A stretch of 7,990 bases of DNA, taken from contig CANLGS010000146.1 in the NCBI GenBank assembly GCA_947490035.1, positions 1 through 7,990 on the forward strand. Direction: 5' to 3'. Below the pieces are notes generated by a model that saw only the letters and a program-made list of their open reading frames with translations, searched no databases and was not told the DNA's origin. Position 1 is the first letter of the stretch; every line of letters begins with the position of its first letter. The translations under genes and the position numbers were made by a program. The DNA comes from Gemmataceae bacterium. GTDB taxonomy: Bacteria; Planctomycetota; Planctomycetia; Gemmatales; Gemmataceae. This document shows, piece by piece, positions 1 through 6,948 of this stretch.

Positions 1-239
1 ACGCCAGCGGGCGCATGGGGCAGGATCAGTCCACGACCGTCTGGCTCGACCTGATGGGCGCGACGCTCGACTGGATTCGCGACCGCCCGTCCGTGAGCGG
101 AATCAGCCAGAAGCCGTACACGACGTACACGCTCAAGCCCGGCTACGACAACCTGCGCATGTTGTGGGTGCCGCTGGCGCTGGCGGTGCTCGTCGTCGGC
201 GCGTTCGGCGCCGGCGTGTGGGTCGTCCGCCGGAAGTGA
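1..239 (+). CDS. GldG-family ABC-transport-associated membrane protein, C-terminal end (5' truncated)
   Basis: The reading frame is open from the window edge (first full codon at 3) to a TGA at 237-239, so this is the last ~79 residues of a larger protein. An ATG at 15 is inside the frame and is probably not the start. The visible part has a segment reading WLDLMGATLDWIRDRP, then a short soluble stretch, then one hydrophobic helix (MLWVPLALAVLVVGAFGAG) followed by a basic end, VVRRK. This tail, with an 'nWLr.rp' block, a final membrane helix and an Arg-rich end, is what I recall from GldG-like (IFT-type ABC auxiliary) proteins, which in planctomycetes and other bacteria sit directly upstream of a DUF4340 gene, as here. 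The helix would anchor a large periplasmic domain beside an ABC permease. The family call rests on the short C-terminus plus context; the ATPase and permease genes would lie to the left of the window. Confidence 0.72.
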   Translation, partial: ASGRMGQDQSTTVWLDLMGATLDWIRDRPSVSGISQKPYTTYTLKPGYDNLRMLWVPLALAVLVVGAFGAGVWVVRRK

Positions 240-263
240 ACCGAAGGCGAGCGTCAATTCTGT

Positions 264-413
264 CCCTCTCCCCTTGCGGGAGAGGGTGGCCGCGCTTCGC
301 GGACGGGTGAGGGGTAGGTCAGGCGCGCCAAGAGAGCTTCGCGTGGCACGCTGGTGCCGCTCACCCCTCACCCGGCTCGAAGACTCGCCACCCTCTCCCG
401 CAAGGGGAGAGGG
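264..413. repeat. Palindromic repetitive element between the GldG-like and DUF4340 genes
   Basis: Two perfect 27-nt inverted arms (264-290 and 387-413) flank a second perfect 12-nt inverted pair (304-315 and 363-374). Each outer arm also folds on itself: CCCTCTCCC and GGGAGAGGG are separated by a few bases. The centre (316-362) is unpaired. The whole has the shape of a REP/MITE-like element and occupies most of the 200-base gap. Transcribed, it would make a long hairpin between two genes that otherwise look like one operon. No transposase is encoded in it. Confidence 0.8.
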
Positions 414-439
414 CAAAACCAAGAAGTCGGACCAGCGCC

Positions 440-3013
440 ATGTCATCACCGCACGATCAGGCGAAGCGGGACTCACACCCGGCGCCACCACCGCCACAGG
501 GGCAACCGCCGATGAACTTCCGACTGACCGCCGCGCTCTTCGGCACCGTGTTCGTGATCGGGGTGATCCTTCTCATCCTGTCGTACAACGACCCCAAGAA
601 GGTCGCCACCGACGTACTCGCGCAAGAACTCGCGCTCGCCAACCTGAAGACCGCCAACGTGGACTCCATCGAGTTCGAGCGGCCCGGCTCCGACCCGCTG
701 CTCATCGTCCGCACCGACGCCGACCGCGGCACGTGGCAGATTCAGAAGCCCATCACCGCGAACGCGGAAGCGTCGAAGGTGTTGCAGGTCATCACCGCGC
801 TTCTGAGCGCCAAACCGACGCAATACGCCGAGATCCGCGGCAACCCGGCCGCGCACGGCCTCGACCCGGCCGGCCTGAAAGTCACCGTCCGCTCCGGCGA
901 CAAGTCGTCCACCATCAGCCTCGGCGACGTGACGCTCGGCGACAAGGGCGTCGTGTTCGTCACCACGTCGAGCCAGTCGAAGCGGCCGATGGCGGTGCGC
1001 CGCGGCGATCTCGACGCGCTGTTCCGCGAGCCGAAGGACGGCACCGCCGGCGCGCTGGCGAAGTGGACTTCGGACTACCGCACGCCGGCCATCTTCCCGT
1101 CGGACACGCGCGCCGCCGGCGAGGACGTGACCTCGGTGAAGCTCGAACTGCCGAACAAGAAGAAGGAGTTGGCGCTGTCTCGCGTGCTGGGCGTGTGGAA
1201 GTTCGACAGCCCCGCCGGGTGGGGCGACGCCGACGTGGAGGGCGCCGAGGCCGGGACGCCGGGCACGTTCAGCGGCGTCCGCCGACTGCTCGGCGCGCTC
1301 ACCAGCGTCTCCGCCGCGACGCCCGGCGACTTCATCGACAGCCCGAAAGACCTGAAAGAGTACGGCCTGAACGCGGACAACCCGGACCTCGTGAAGGTTG
1401 AACTGAAGACGCGCGAAGGGTCGGCCGTCGTGTACTTCGGCAAGCGCGAGGCAGCCGCCCTTCCCGCGATGCCGCCGGGGATGCCGCCGCAGATGCCCAC
1501 CGCGAAGGTGTACGTGCGCGTCGAGGGGCAGCCGGGCGTGATCCGCGCGTCCGCGGGCGACCTGTCGGGGCTGAACGGCGTCGTCCTCGACCCCAGCCCG
1601 CTGCGCGACCGCACGCTCGTTACCGCCGACCGCGCGAAGGCCGACGGCATCGATATCGTGCTGGCCGGTCAGCCGGCCGACAAGCCGACCAAGCTCCGGT
1701 TCGCGGGCACGTCCTCGATGCCGGGGTCGCCGCAAGTGCCGCGCCAGTGGGCGCTGTACGGCGGGCCGGGCGACCCGCAGCCGGCGGACGACGAGACCGC
1801 CCAGAAGATCCTCGACGTGGTGTTCGCGCGCCGCTCGATCAAGGACTTCCCCGCGGCGAACCCGGCCAACTTCGCGGCGGTCTCCGCGACCGTGCTCGTG
1901 TGGGCGGACGGGTTCAACCCGCCGGCCGGGCCGAAGGCGGAGCCGGTGAAGAAGATCGAGCCGATCAAGCTGGAGTTCGGCCGCAAGGACGGCGACACGG
2001 TGTACGTGCGGCGCACGCTGCCGGGGCTGCCGCCCACCGAGTTCACGATCTCCGCGCAGGCGAAGGTCGGGGCCGCGGGCCAGAACGCCGACGCGGTGGC
2101 GACGGTCGCGAAGTCGCGGCTGGACCTGCTCGACCAATCGCTGCCGACGTTCAGTTCCGAGACGGCGGCGCGGCTCGCGGTGAGCGGCGCGAGCAACTAC
2201 ACGCTCGACAAGGACGAGAAGCCGGACCCGTTCACGAAGGTCGCCGTGTGGCGGTACGTCGCCCCGGAACCGAAGGGCCGCGGGGCCGACACGAAAACGG
2301 TGGAGCAGATGCTGCAACTGCTCGGCACGACGCAGTCGGTGACGCGGTTCGTGGACGAGCAGCCGGCGGAGGCGAAGCTGGCCGAGTACGGGTTCACGCC
2401 CGCGCCGCGGTTGAAGGTCGTGGTCGGGCTGCGGCCGGGTTCGCTGGACAAGGAGCGGGTGTACGAGTTCGGTAAGGACACCGCCGACCCCAACTTCGTG
2501 TACGCCCGCGTCACCGGCAAGGTGGCCGTGTTCACCCTGCCGCGCCTGGTGTTCGACAAGTTCGTCAACCCGGACTTGCGCGACAAGTACATCCTGCGCG
2601 GGCTGGACCCGGGCGCGATGTCGAAGGTGACACTCAAGGGGTGGGGCGACGCGGGAGTCGTGGCCGAACTGGTGTTCGAGAAGAACAAGGACGGCGTGTG
2701 GGGCGCGACGAAGCCGGCGGGATTCGCGCTCGATCCGGCGAAGGTGAACGCGTTCCTCAACCTGATAATCGCCCAGCCCGTGAAAGGTTTCGAGAGCGGC
2801 GGGCCGGATCTGAAGCACGGGTTCCACGACCCGAAGCAGTCGCTCGAAGTGGTGCTGCACTGGCCGGGCGGCGTGGTGTCGCTCAACCTCGGCGCCTCGC
2901 CCGACGGCGGCGCGACGTACTACGGCTCGTACGCGTGGGCGCCGCAGGTGTTCACGCTCGAGGGCGCGCCGTTCAAGCCGTTCAAGACCTCCACCGGCGG
3001 GTTCGCGAAGTAG
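440..3013 (+). CDS. DUF4340 domain-containing membrane-anchored protein with five repeat units
   Basis: The product is 857 residues. A Pro-rich N-terminus (residues 1-24) precedes one membrane helix at about 29-48; the rest should lie outside the membrane, on the periplasmic side. Blocks such as 'V.SIEFERPG...W.I.KP..A.....VL..ITALLS' followed by 'HGLDPAGLKVTV' and 'ISLGDV' fit the DUF4340 family as I know it. The pattern recurs five times: a Trp-led strand at W99, W253, W437, W604 and W754, followed in four of the five by an [H/Y]-G-[L/F] block 39-55 residues later (H139, Y308, Y650, H793). This is longer than the roughly 300-500 residues I associate with the family. The start at 440 is the first ATG after the palindromic element; ATG at 512 (Met25), directly before the helix, is an alternative. 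Neither has a strong ribosome binding site. It probably works with the upstream GldG-like protein as an auxiliary part of an ABC system; the molecular role is unknown. Confidence 0.82.
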   Translation: MSSPHDQAKRDSHPAPPPPQGQPPMNFRLTAALFGTVFVIGVILLILSYNDPKKVATDVLAQELALANLKTANVDSIEFERPGSDPLLIVRTDADRGTWQIQKPITANAEASKVLQVITALLSAKPTQYAEIRGNPAAHGLDPAGLKVTVRSGDKSSTISLGDVTLGDKGVVFVTTSSQSKRPMAVRRGDLDALFREPKDGTAGALAKWTSDYRTPAIFPSDTRAAGEDVTSVKLELPNKKKELALSRVLGVWKFDSPAGWGDADVEGAEAGTPGTFSGVRRLLGALTSVSAATPGDFIDSPKDLKEYGLNADNPDLVKVELKTREGSAVVYFGKREAAALPAMPPGMPPQMPTAKVYVRVEGQPGVIRASAGDLSGLNGVVLDPSPLRDRTLVTADRAKADGIDIVLAGQPADKPTKLRFAGTSSMPGSPQVPRQWALYGGPGDPQPADDETAQKILDVVFARRSIKDFPAANPANFAAVSATVLVWADGFNPPAGPKAEPVKKIEPIKLEFGRKDGDTVYVRRTLPGLPPTEFTISAQAKVGAAGQNADAVATVAKSRLDLLDQSLPTFSSETAARLAVSGASNYTLDKDEKPDPFTKVAVWRYVAPEPKGRGADTKTVEQMLQLLGTTQSVTRFVDEQPAEAKLAEYGFTPAPRLKVVVGLRPGSLDKERVYEFGKDTADPNFVYARVTGKVAVFTLPRLVFDKFVNPDLRDKYILRGLDPGAMSKVTLKGWGDAGVVAELVFEKNKDGVWGATKPAGFALDPAKVNAFLNLIIAQPVKGFESGGPDLKHGFHDPKQSLEVVLHWPGGVVSLNLGASPDGGATYYGSYAWAPQVFTLEGAPFKPFKTSTGGFAK

Positions 3014-3015
3014 TC

Positions 3016-3175
3016 TTGTAGGGTGGAACAAGGCTCTGCGCCGTCCGACCGTTTTCCTCTCTTGTGGCACAGACATTCCTGTCTGTGCGTTTGGCTCCTC
3101 AGAGCACACAGACAGGAATGTCTGTGCCACAAGAATAAGTGGTGGGACGGCGCAGAGCCTTGTCCCACCCTACAA
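3016..3175. repeat. Nested palindromic element filling the DUF4340-fhcB gap
   Basis: The outer arms 3016-3046 and 3145-3175 are inverted copies of 31 nt with one mismatch. Inside them lie perfect 27-nt inverted arms, 3061-3087 and 3107-3133. Each inner arm also contains its own stem, CACAGAC-ATTCCT-GTCTGTG. The element begins two bases after the DUF4340 stop codon and ends three bases before the fhcB ATG, so it is the whole intergenic region. Short spacers of different sequence separate the outer and inner pairs, which suggests one element inserted inside another. The RNA would be a very strong hairpin able to end transcription or hide the fhcB 5' region. Confidence 0.88.
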
Positions 3176-3178
3176 ACC

Positions 3179-4510
3179 ATGCAAACCTTCACCAGCGTCG
3201 GCTGCACCGTGTGCGGGTGCGTGTGCGACGACCTCGCGGTGACGGTGGACGCCGGCCGCGTCACCGAGGCGCGCGGCGCGTGCCGCCTCGCGGAGCCGTG
3301 GTTCCGCTCGCAGAACGCCACTTCGCCGCCCGCGACACTCCTCGACGGCACGCCGTGCGAACCGGAAGCCGCGTTCGCGCGCGCCGCGGAGATTCTGCGC
3401 GCGGCCCGCTACCCGCTCGTCTACGGCCTGTCGCGCAGCACCACCGAAGGCCAGCGCGCGGCGGTCGCGCTCGCCGACCGGCTCGGCGCGACCATCGACA
3501 CCACCGCCAGCACCGGGCACGCTCCGTCGATCATCGCGCTTCAACAGGTCGGGGAATCAACCTGCACGCTGGGCGAGGTGAAGAACCGCGCGGACCTCGT
3601 CGTGTTCTGGGGCAGCGATCCGGTGGTGACGCACCCCCGGCACCTGGAACGCTACTCCGCGGACCCGGTGGGCCGGTGGGTGCCCGGCGGCCGCGCCGAC
3701 CGGTTCATCGTGGTGGTCGATGAGGAGGAAACGGAAACGGCGAAGGTGGCTGATCTGTTTGTGAAGGTGCCCGCGGCGCGGAACTGGGAGGCGCTGTGGG
3801 AGCTGCGGATGCGGGTGCGCGAAGAACCTCTCCCCCCAGCCCCCTCCCCTAAAAAGGGAGGGGGAGAAAGAGACGCAACAGCGTCTCCTGCTGAAAGCCC
3901 CTCCCTTCTTAGGGGAGGGGTTGGGGAGGGGTTGACCGCGCTCACCCAGGCAATCACCTCGGCGAAATGCGGCGTGTTCTTCTTCGGCGCCGGGGTGACG
4001 CGCGGGAAACTCGCGCATCGAACTGTGGAAGCGCTGCTGCAACTGGTCACCGACTTGAACGACCGCGGCCGGTTCTACGCGCGGCGGATGCGGCGGTTCG
4101 GCGACGTGGCCGGCGCGGACTCGGTCCTCGCGTGGCAGACGGGCTACCCGTTCGGCGTGAACCTGAGCCGCGGCTACCCCCGATACAACCCCGGCGAGTT
4201 CACCGGCCCCGACATCCTCGCACGCGGCGAAGCCGATGCCTGCCTGCTGGTCGGCAGCGAGACGGTCGCGGACTTCCCGCCCGCGGCGATCGAACACTTG
4301 AAACGCATTCCGGTGATCGCGCTCGACTCGCCCGGCGCGGAAGCGCCGGTGCCGGTCGCGGTGCGGTTCACGACGGCGGTGTACGGCATCCACCGCCCCG
4401 GCACCGCGTACCGCATGGACGAGGTGCCGATTCCGCTTCGCGTGCTGCTGCCGACCGATTACCCCAGCGACGCCGACGTGCTGAACGAGTTGCTGAAGCG
4501 CGTGCGGTGA
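3179..4510 (+). CDS. fhcB: Formylmethanofuran dehydrogenase subunit B-like protein (FhcB of the formyltransferase/hydrolase complex)
   Basis: The 443-residue product matches FwdB/FhcB proteins. The N-terminus has CTVCGCVCDD with C9, C12, C16 and C35, the spacing expected for the [4Fe-4S] cysteines. The block TASTGHAPS follows at about 110-117. Further on is a long conserved stretch beginning TGYPFGVNLSRGYPRYNP at residue 321, then TTAVYGIHRPGTAYRMDEVPIPLR near the end. In archaeal enzymes the segment around residue 118 carries the Cys or Sec that binds Mo/W; here the matching position is Gly113. That fits bacterial FhcB, a non-redox subunit of the complex that releases formate from formyl-methanofuran in tetrahydromethanopterin-linked C1 oxidation. 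I chose ATG 3179 because the conserved N-terminus begins there; the in-frame extension to 3023 only translates a palindromic repeat. Residues ~216-252 are encoded by another palindromic element. No fhcA, fhcC or fhcD is next to it. Confidence 0.85.
   Translation: MQTFTSVGCTVCGCVCDDLAVTVDAGRVTEARGACRLAEPWFRSQNATSPPATLLDGTPCEPEAAFARAAEILRAARYPLVYGLSRSTTEGQRAAVALADRLGATIDTTASTGHAPSIIALQQVGESTCTLGEVKNRADLVVFWGSDPVVTHPRHLERYSADPVGRWVPGGRADRFIVVVDEEETETAKVADLFVKVPAARNWEALWELRMRVREEPLPPAPSPKKGGGERDATASPAESPSLLRGGVGEGLTALTQAITSAKCGVFFFGAGVTRGKLAHRTVEALLQLVTDLNDRGRFYARRMRRFGDVAGADSVLAWQTGYPFGVNLSRGYPRYNPGEFTGPDILARGEADACLLVGSETVADFPPAAIEHLKRIPVIALDSPGAEAPVPVAVRFTTAVYGIHRPGTAYRMDEVPIPLRVLLPTDYPSDADVLNELLKRVR
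3825..3933. repeat. Palindromic element inserted in frame within fhcB
   Basis: The left arm (3825-3864) and right arm (3898-3933) are imperfect inverted copies built on CCCCTCCC-TAA-GGGAGGGG. Between them is a perfect 7-bp stem, GAGACGC (3870-3876) with GCGTCTC (3881-3887), and a 4-nt loop. All of it lies inside the fhcB frame and is translated without a stop as a Pro/Gly/Ser-rich stretch (PLPPAPSPKKGGGE ... SPSLLRGGVGEGL). The protein resumes conserved sequence directly after it. Confidence 0.88.
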
Positions 4511-4511
4511 A

Positions 4512-4548
4512 CCCTGGGACCGCGAGCGTCCCGCCCGCAGTCCCAGGG
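4512..4548. terminator. Hairpin between convergent fhcB and MATE genes, possible bidirectional terminator
   Basis: A perfect 9-bp stem, CCCTGGGAC (4512-4520) with GTCCCAGGG (4540-4548), lies between the fhcB stop at 4510 and the MATE stop at 4556 on the other strand. The 19-nt loop holds a weaker inner stem, GCGAGCG against CGCCCGC, with one A·C mismatch. There is no T-run, so intrinsic termination is uncertain; it may instead be another short repetitive element. Confidence 0.5.
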
Positions 4549-4555
4549 AAGAACT

Positions 4556-5977
4556 TCACACCTCGATCTTCTTCCACTTCCCGCTGGCGAAGCGCAGTCC
4601 GAAGAACACGCCGCGAACCCAGATGTCGGTACACATCGCCACCCACGCGCCCAGCAACCCCATGTCGTAACCGGGCACCACACCGAGCCGACCCAAGTTC
4701 ACCTGCGGGGCGGTCAGCAGGTACGCGAGCGGGATGCGCACGCACAGGAACCCGACCCAACTGAACAGCACCGGCACGCGCGAATCGCCCGCCCCGCGCA
4801 GCGCCGCCGTGAAGATGATGAGACACGCCAGCGCCGGCATCGCGCACGCGATCAGCCGCAACGCCGGCACGCCCGCGTCGATGATCGGTTGCAGGTGCGG
4901 GTCCGGGCAGAACAGGCGGAACATCGGTTCCGCCAGCAGCACGAACAGCAGTCCCATGAACGACATCACGCCCCCGCCGATGGCGTAGGCGGTCCACCCG
5001 CTGCGCGCCGCACGGTCCGGGGTTCGCGCGCCGAGGTTCTGCCCCACCAGCGTCATCGCGGCCGTGCCGAACGCTGCACCGGAGAGGAAGCCCAACGCTT
5101 CCCACCGCAACGCGATGCCGTGCGCGGACGCGGCCGTGTCGCCGAGTTTGTTCACCAGACTGAGGAACCACAACTGGCAGAACGCGGCCGAAAGGCTGTC
5201 GATCGCGGCCGGCACGCTCACCCGCAACAACCGGTAGATCAGCGGGAAGTCGGGAACGAGGTTCGGGAGGGTGAGTCGCAAACCCGATTTGCCGCGCGCG
5301 AGAATGACGAGCAGCGTGATACAGCCGATGACGTGGCTGAGGCCGGTGCCGAGCGCGATCCCGACGAAGCCCATGCCCGGCAGCGGGCCGACGCCGAAGC
5401 ACAGACCCCACGCGAGCGGCACGTTCAGCACGGCGACCAACCCCAGCACCTTCAACCCTGTGCGCGTGTCGCCGGCGCCCGCGAGGCACGCGGCGCACGC
5501 CGACTCCGTGATCTGGAACGCGAGCAGCGCCGCCAGCGGCATCAGGAACTCGACGCACACGCGACCGGCGTCGCCCTTCAAGTTGAGGGCGTCGATGAGG
5601 CTCGGCAGTCCAAGCACAGCGGCGATGGAACCAACCACGCCGATCACGACCGCGAGTAGCACCGCTTGCCCGGTCGCGTGCTTCGCCATCGGCCAGTCCT
5701 TCGCGCCGACGAACCGCGCGACCAGCGCCGTGCTGCCCACGCTCACCAGCACGGTGTAGCTGGACACGAACCAGTACAGGTAGCCGGCGGTGTTCAGCGC
5801 GGAGAGGTACCCGACGCGTGCGGCCGGGTCGGGTAGTTCGAACCGCCCCGCGAGGAACTGGTCGGAGAGCTGCACTACGAGATGAAGGTACTGTTGCGCG
5901 AGCGCGGGCAGGGCGAGCGCCAACACCTGCCGCCACAGCGGTCGCGACAGCGGCTCAATCGCGGCGGGTGCGTCCAT
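4556..5977 (-). CDS. MATE-family multidrug/Na+ or H+ antiporter
   Basis: The 473-residue product is strongly hydrophobic, with about 12 predicted membrane helices in two similar halves, the usual size for MATE exporters. The paired family signatures are visible: GAGDTR at 167-172 in the first half and GAGDSR at 395-400 in the second, plus VARFVGAKD (86-94) matched by VGQNLGAR (311-318). Helix-1 residues LALPALAQQYLHLVVQLSDQFL fit the family N-terminus. I chose the ATG at 5977 because MATE homology begins close to it; the open frame runs on to 6301 only as a shadow of the regulator gene. It should sit in the inner membrane and expel cationic drugs or metabolites in exchange for Na+ or H+; the substrate cannot be read from sequence. 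It follows the ArsR-type gene by 26 bases on the same strand and is probably co-transcribed with it. Confidence 0.88.
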   Translation of the reverse strand: MDAPAAIEPLSRPLWRQVLALALPALAQQYLHLVVQLSDQFLAGRFELPDPAARVGYLSALNTAGYLYWFVSSYTVLVSVGSTALVARFVGAKDWPMAKHATGQAVLLAVVIGVVGSIAAVLGLPSLIDALNLKGDAGRVCVEFLMPLAALLAFQITESACAACLAGAGDTRTGLKVLGLVAVLNVPLAWGLCFGVGPLPGMGFVGIALGTGLSHVIGCITLLVILARGKSGLRLTLPNLVPDFPLIYRLLRVSVPAAIDSLSAAFCQLWFLSLVNKLGDTAASAHGIALRWEALGFLSGAAFGTAAMTLVGQNLGARTPDRAARSGWTAYAIGGGVMSFMGLLFVLLAEPMFRLFCPDPHLQPIIDAGVPALRLIACAMPALACLIIFTAALRGAGDSRVPVLFSWVGFLCVRIPLAYLLTAPQVNLGRLGVVPGYDMGLLGAWVAMCTDIWVRGVFFGLRFASGKWKKIEV

Positions 5978-6003
5978 CACCACATGATAGGACGCGGGGC
6001 GGG

Positions 6004-6378
6004 TTACTTCTTCGCGGGCTTGCGGCGGGTCTTCGCGCCGGGCGGAACCGGCGGCGCCTCCGGTTTGGCGCGCAGCACGATGCGGAACTGACCGAGGGTC
6101 AGCACGCCAAGCACGTCCGCGGTGGTGCCGGGGGTGAACACGTCCGGGCGCAGGCGGTAGAGCACCTGGCGCCCTTCCTTGTCGTTCTCCAGCACGCCGG
6201 CCTGCCGCATCACGCCCAGGTGGTGCGACATGTTGACCATCCGGATCCCCACGAGCTTCGCCAGCCGGCCCACGTGTTCGGGGCCTTTGGCCAACTGCCA
6301 CAACACGCGCAGGCGCGTGGGTTCGGCCACGGCCGCGAGCAACTCGGCCACCTTGCGGGCTTCGACATACTCGGTCAT
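6004..6378 (-). CDS. ArsR/SmtB-family winged-helix transcriptional regulator
   Basis: The product is 124 residues from the ATG at 6378, or 130 from an in-frame GTG at 6396. Homology begins with ARKVAELLAAVAEPTRLRVLWQLAKG, a classic ArsR helix pair. A helix-turn-helix follows, including VGRLAKLVGIRMVNMSHHLGVM with the recognition helix around NMSHHLGVM, and then the wing DKEGRQVLYRL. There are no cysteines, so the CxC metal site of true arsenic/cadmium sensors is absent; it more likely senses another signal or dimerises without metal. The tail is short, Pro-rich and basic (KTRRKPAKK). It lies 26 bases upstream of the MATE gene on the same strand, so it probably controls its own operon with the exporter. 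I prefer the ATG start because it keeps the usual short N-terminus, but neither start has a clear Shine-Dalgarno sequence. Confidence 0.85.
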   Translation of the reverse strand: MTEYVEARKVAELLAAVAEPTRLRVLWQLAKGPEHVGRLAKLVGIRMVNMSHHLGVMRQAGVLENDKEGRQVLYRLRPDVFTPGTTADVLGVLTLGQFRIVLRAKPEAPPVPPGAKTRRKPAKK

Positions 6379-6421
6379 ATCGGCACCAGTGAACACCGCG
6401 ACCTGCGGCGGTAGGCGGGCA

Positions 6422-6437
6422 ATTTCAGAAATGAAAT
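6422..6437. promoter_or_regulatory. Candidate operator upstream of the ArsR-MATE operon
   Basis: ATTTCA (6422-6427) and TGAAAT (6432-6437) form a perfect 6-bp inverted repeat around GAAA. It is an AT-rich island in GC-rich DNA, 26-44 bases upstream of the two possible starts of the regulator, the right place for autoregulation. ArsR-family dimers commonly bind short AT-rich dyads of this kind. Function is inferred from position and symmetry. Nothing else is recognisable in 6438-6554. Confidence 0.45.
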
Positions 6438-6554
6438 CCTACGGACCGAAGTGCCGTCGTGCCACTGTGCGAACGGGAATGTGAACGATGCGACCCGCCG
6501 CGAGCGGCACAACCAGTGCGCCCGCAACGGGTCCGAGAGAAACGACGATCGAGA

Positions 6555-6627
6555 GCCGGCGGCGGGTTTCGCACCCGCATGATCCGAGGTACGAACTCGG
6601 TGCCTTTCTGGGTCGCGCCACACCGGC
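6555..6627 (-). tRNA. tRNA-Thr(CGT)-like gene, degenerate
   Basis: The - strand folds into a 7-bp acceptor stem (GCCGGTG with CGCCGGC, one G-T pair), a perfect 5-bp anticodon stem (CCGAG/CTCGG) with loop TTCGTAC, a 5-nt variable loop and a perfect 5-bp T stem (GCGGG/CCCGC). By position the anticodon is CGT (6591-6593), which reads the Thr codon ACG. The 20-nt D region does not form a good stem and has no GG pair in a standard D loop. The T loop is TGCGAAA, with G at position 55. The base in the discriminator position is T. It may be a decaying tRNA gene or a tRNA-like RNA, separated from the rest of the array by an inverted repeat. Confidence 0.5.
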
Positions 6628-6634
6628 AGGAATC

Positions 6635-6740
6635 AGTGAGGAGTGAGGAGTGAGGAGTGAGGAATAAGGAGTGAGGAGCGAAAGCCAGAAAACCGGTTCT
6701 GCTCTTTTCTCCTTACTCCTCACTCCTCATTCCTCACTTT
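6635..6740. repeat. Inverted repeat made of TGAGGAG-type heptamers
   Basis: The left side (6635-6683) is a tandem series of the 7-mer GTGAGGA and near copies. The right side (6706-6740) is largely its inverted complement. The centre carries the 8-base palindrome AACCGGTT (6691-6698). It begins just past the 3' end of tRNA-His in the array's direction. On the - strand tRNA-His is followed by CCTTTTT (6742-6748) and then this hairpin. It may end array transcription, but it is also typical of a simple repetitive element. Confidence 0.7.
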
Positions 6741-6748
6741 CAAAAAGG

Positions 6749-6821
6749 GCGGCGCGGGGGGAGTCGAACCCCTCACCTCAGCCTTCACAGGGCCGCGTGC
6801 TACCGCTACACCACATGCCGC
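6749..6821 (-). tRNA. tRNA-His(GTG)
   Basis: The anticodon loop CTGTGAA gives GTG (6786-6788). An extra 5' G (6821) faces C73 (6749), the hallmark of histidine tRNA. The D arm (GTGT/GCAC with AGCGGTA) and the T loop TTCGACT are normal. Two A·C mismatches are visible, 5·68 in the acceptor stem and 49·65 in the T stem. CCA is not encoded; the 3' end reads C73-C-C-T before a T-run. Confidence 0.88.
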
Positions 6822-6853
6822 ATCAAGCCGGGACGCGCGAGCGCGAACCGGAG

Positions 6854-6927
6854 TGGTCCTGGGTGGAATCGAACCACCGATCTCCTCCGTGTCAGGGAGG
6901 CGCCTTGAACCGCTAGGCCACAAGACC
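6854..6927 (-). tRNA. tRNA-Val(GAC)
   Basis: All four arms fold well: acceptor GGTCTTG/CAGGACC, D stem GCCT/AGGC, anticodon stem CCTCC/GGAGG with loop CTGACAC, and T stem GGTGG/CCACC with loop TTCGATT. The anticodon is GAC (6891-6893), reading GTC and GTT. The discriminator is A, followed by CTC rather than CCA. This is one of the most canonical members of the array. Confidence 0.9.
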
Positions 6928-6948
6928 ATCTTGAGAGGGATGAAGGGT

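Noticed and set aside
274..1401. 375-codon + strand frame
   Set aside because: It starts inside the palindromic element and then overlaps the DUF4340 gene in another frame; Arg-rich composition is typical of a GC-driven shadow.
473..3130. 885-codon open frame on the - strand
   Set aside because: It is an antisense shadow of the DUF4340 gene in GC-rich DNA. Its residues are mostly Arg, Ala, Gly and Val without any recognisable domain.
3023..3178. N-terminal extension of fhcB
   Set aside because: The 52 added residues are only the translated palindrome; the conserved CTVCGCVCDD N-terminus starts just after the ATG at 3179.
5978..6301. N-terminal extension of the MATE protein
   Set aside because: The extension is Arg/Ala/Pro-rich and overlaps the ArsR gene in another frame; MATE homology begins at the ATG at 5977.
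6451..6510. Possible extra tRNA based on GTGCCG and CGGCAC 60 bases apart
   Set aside because: No anticodon arm or T arm could be folded between the two halves, and the span is too short.
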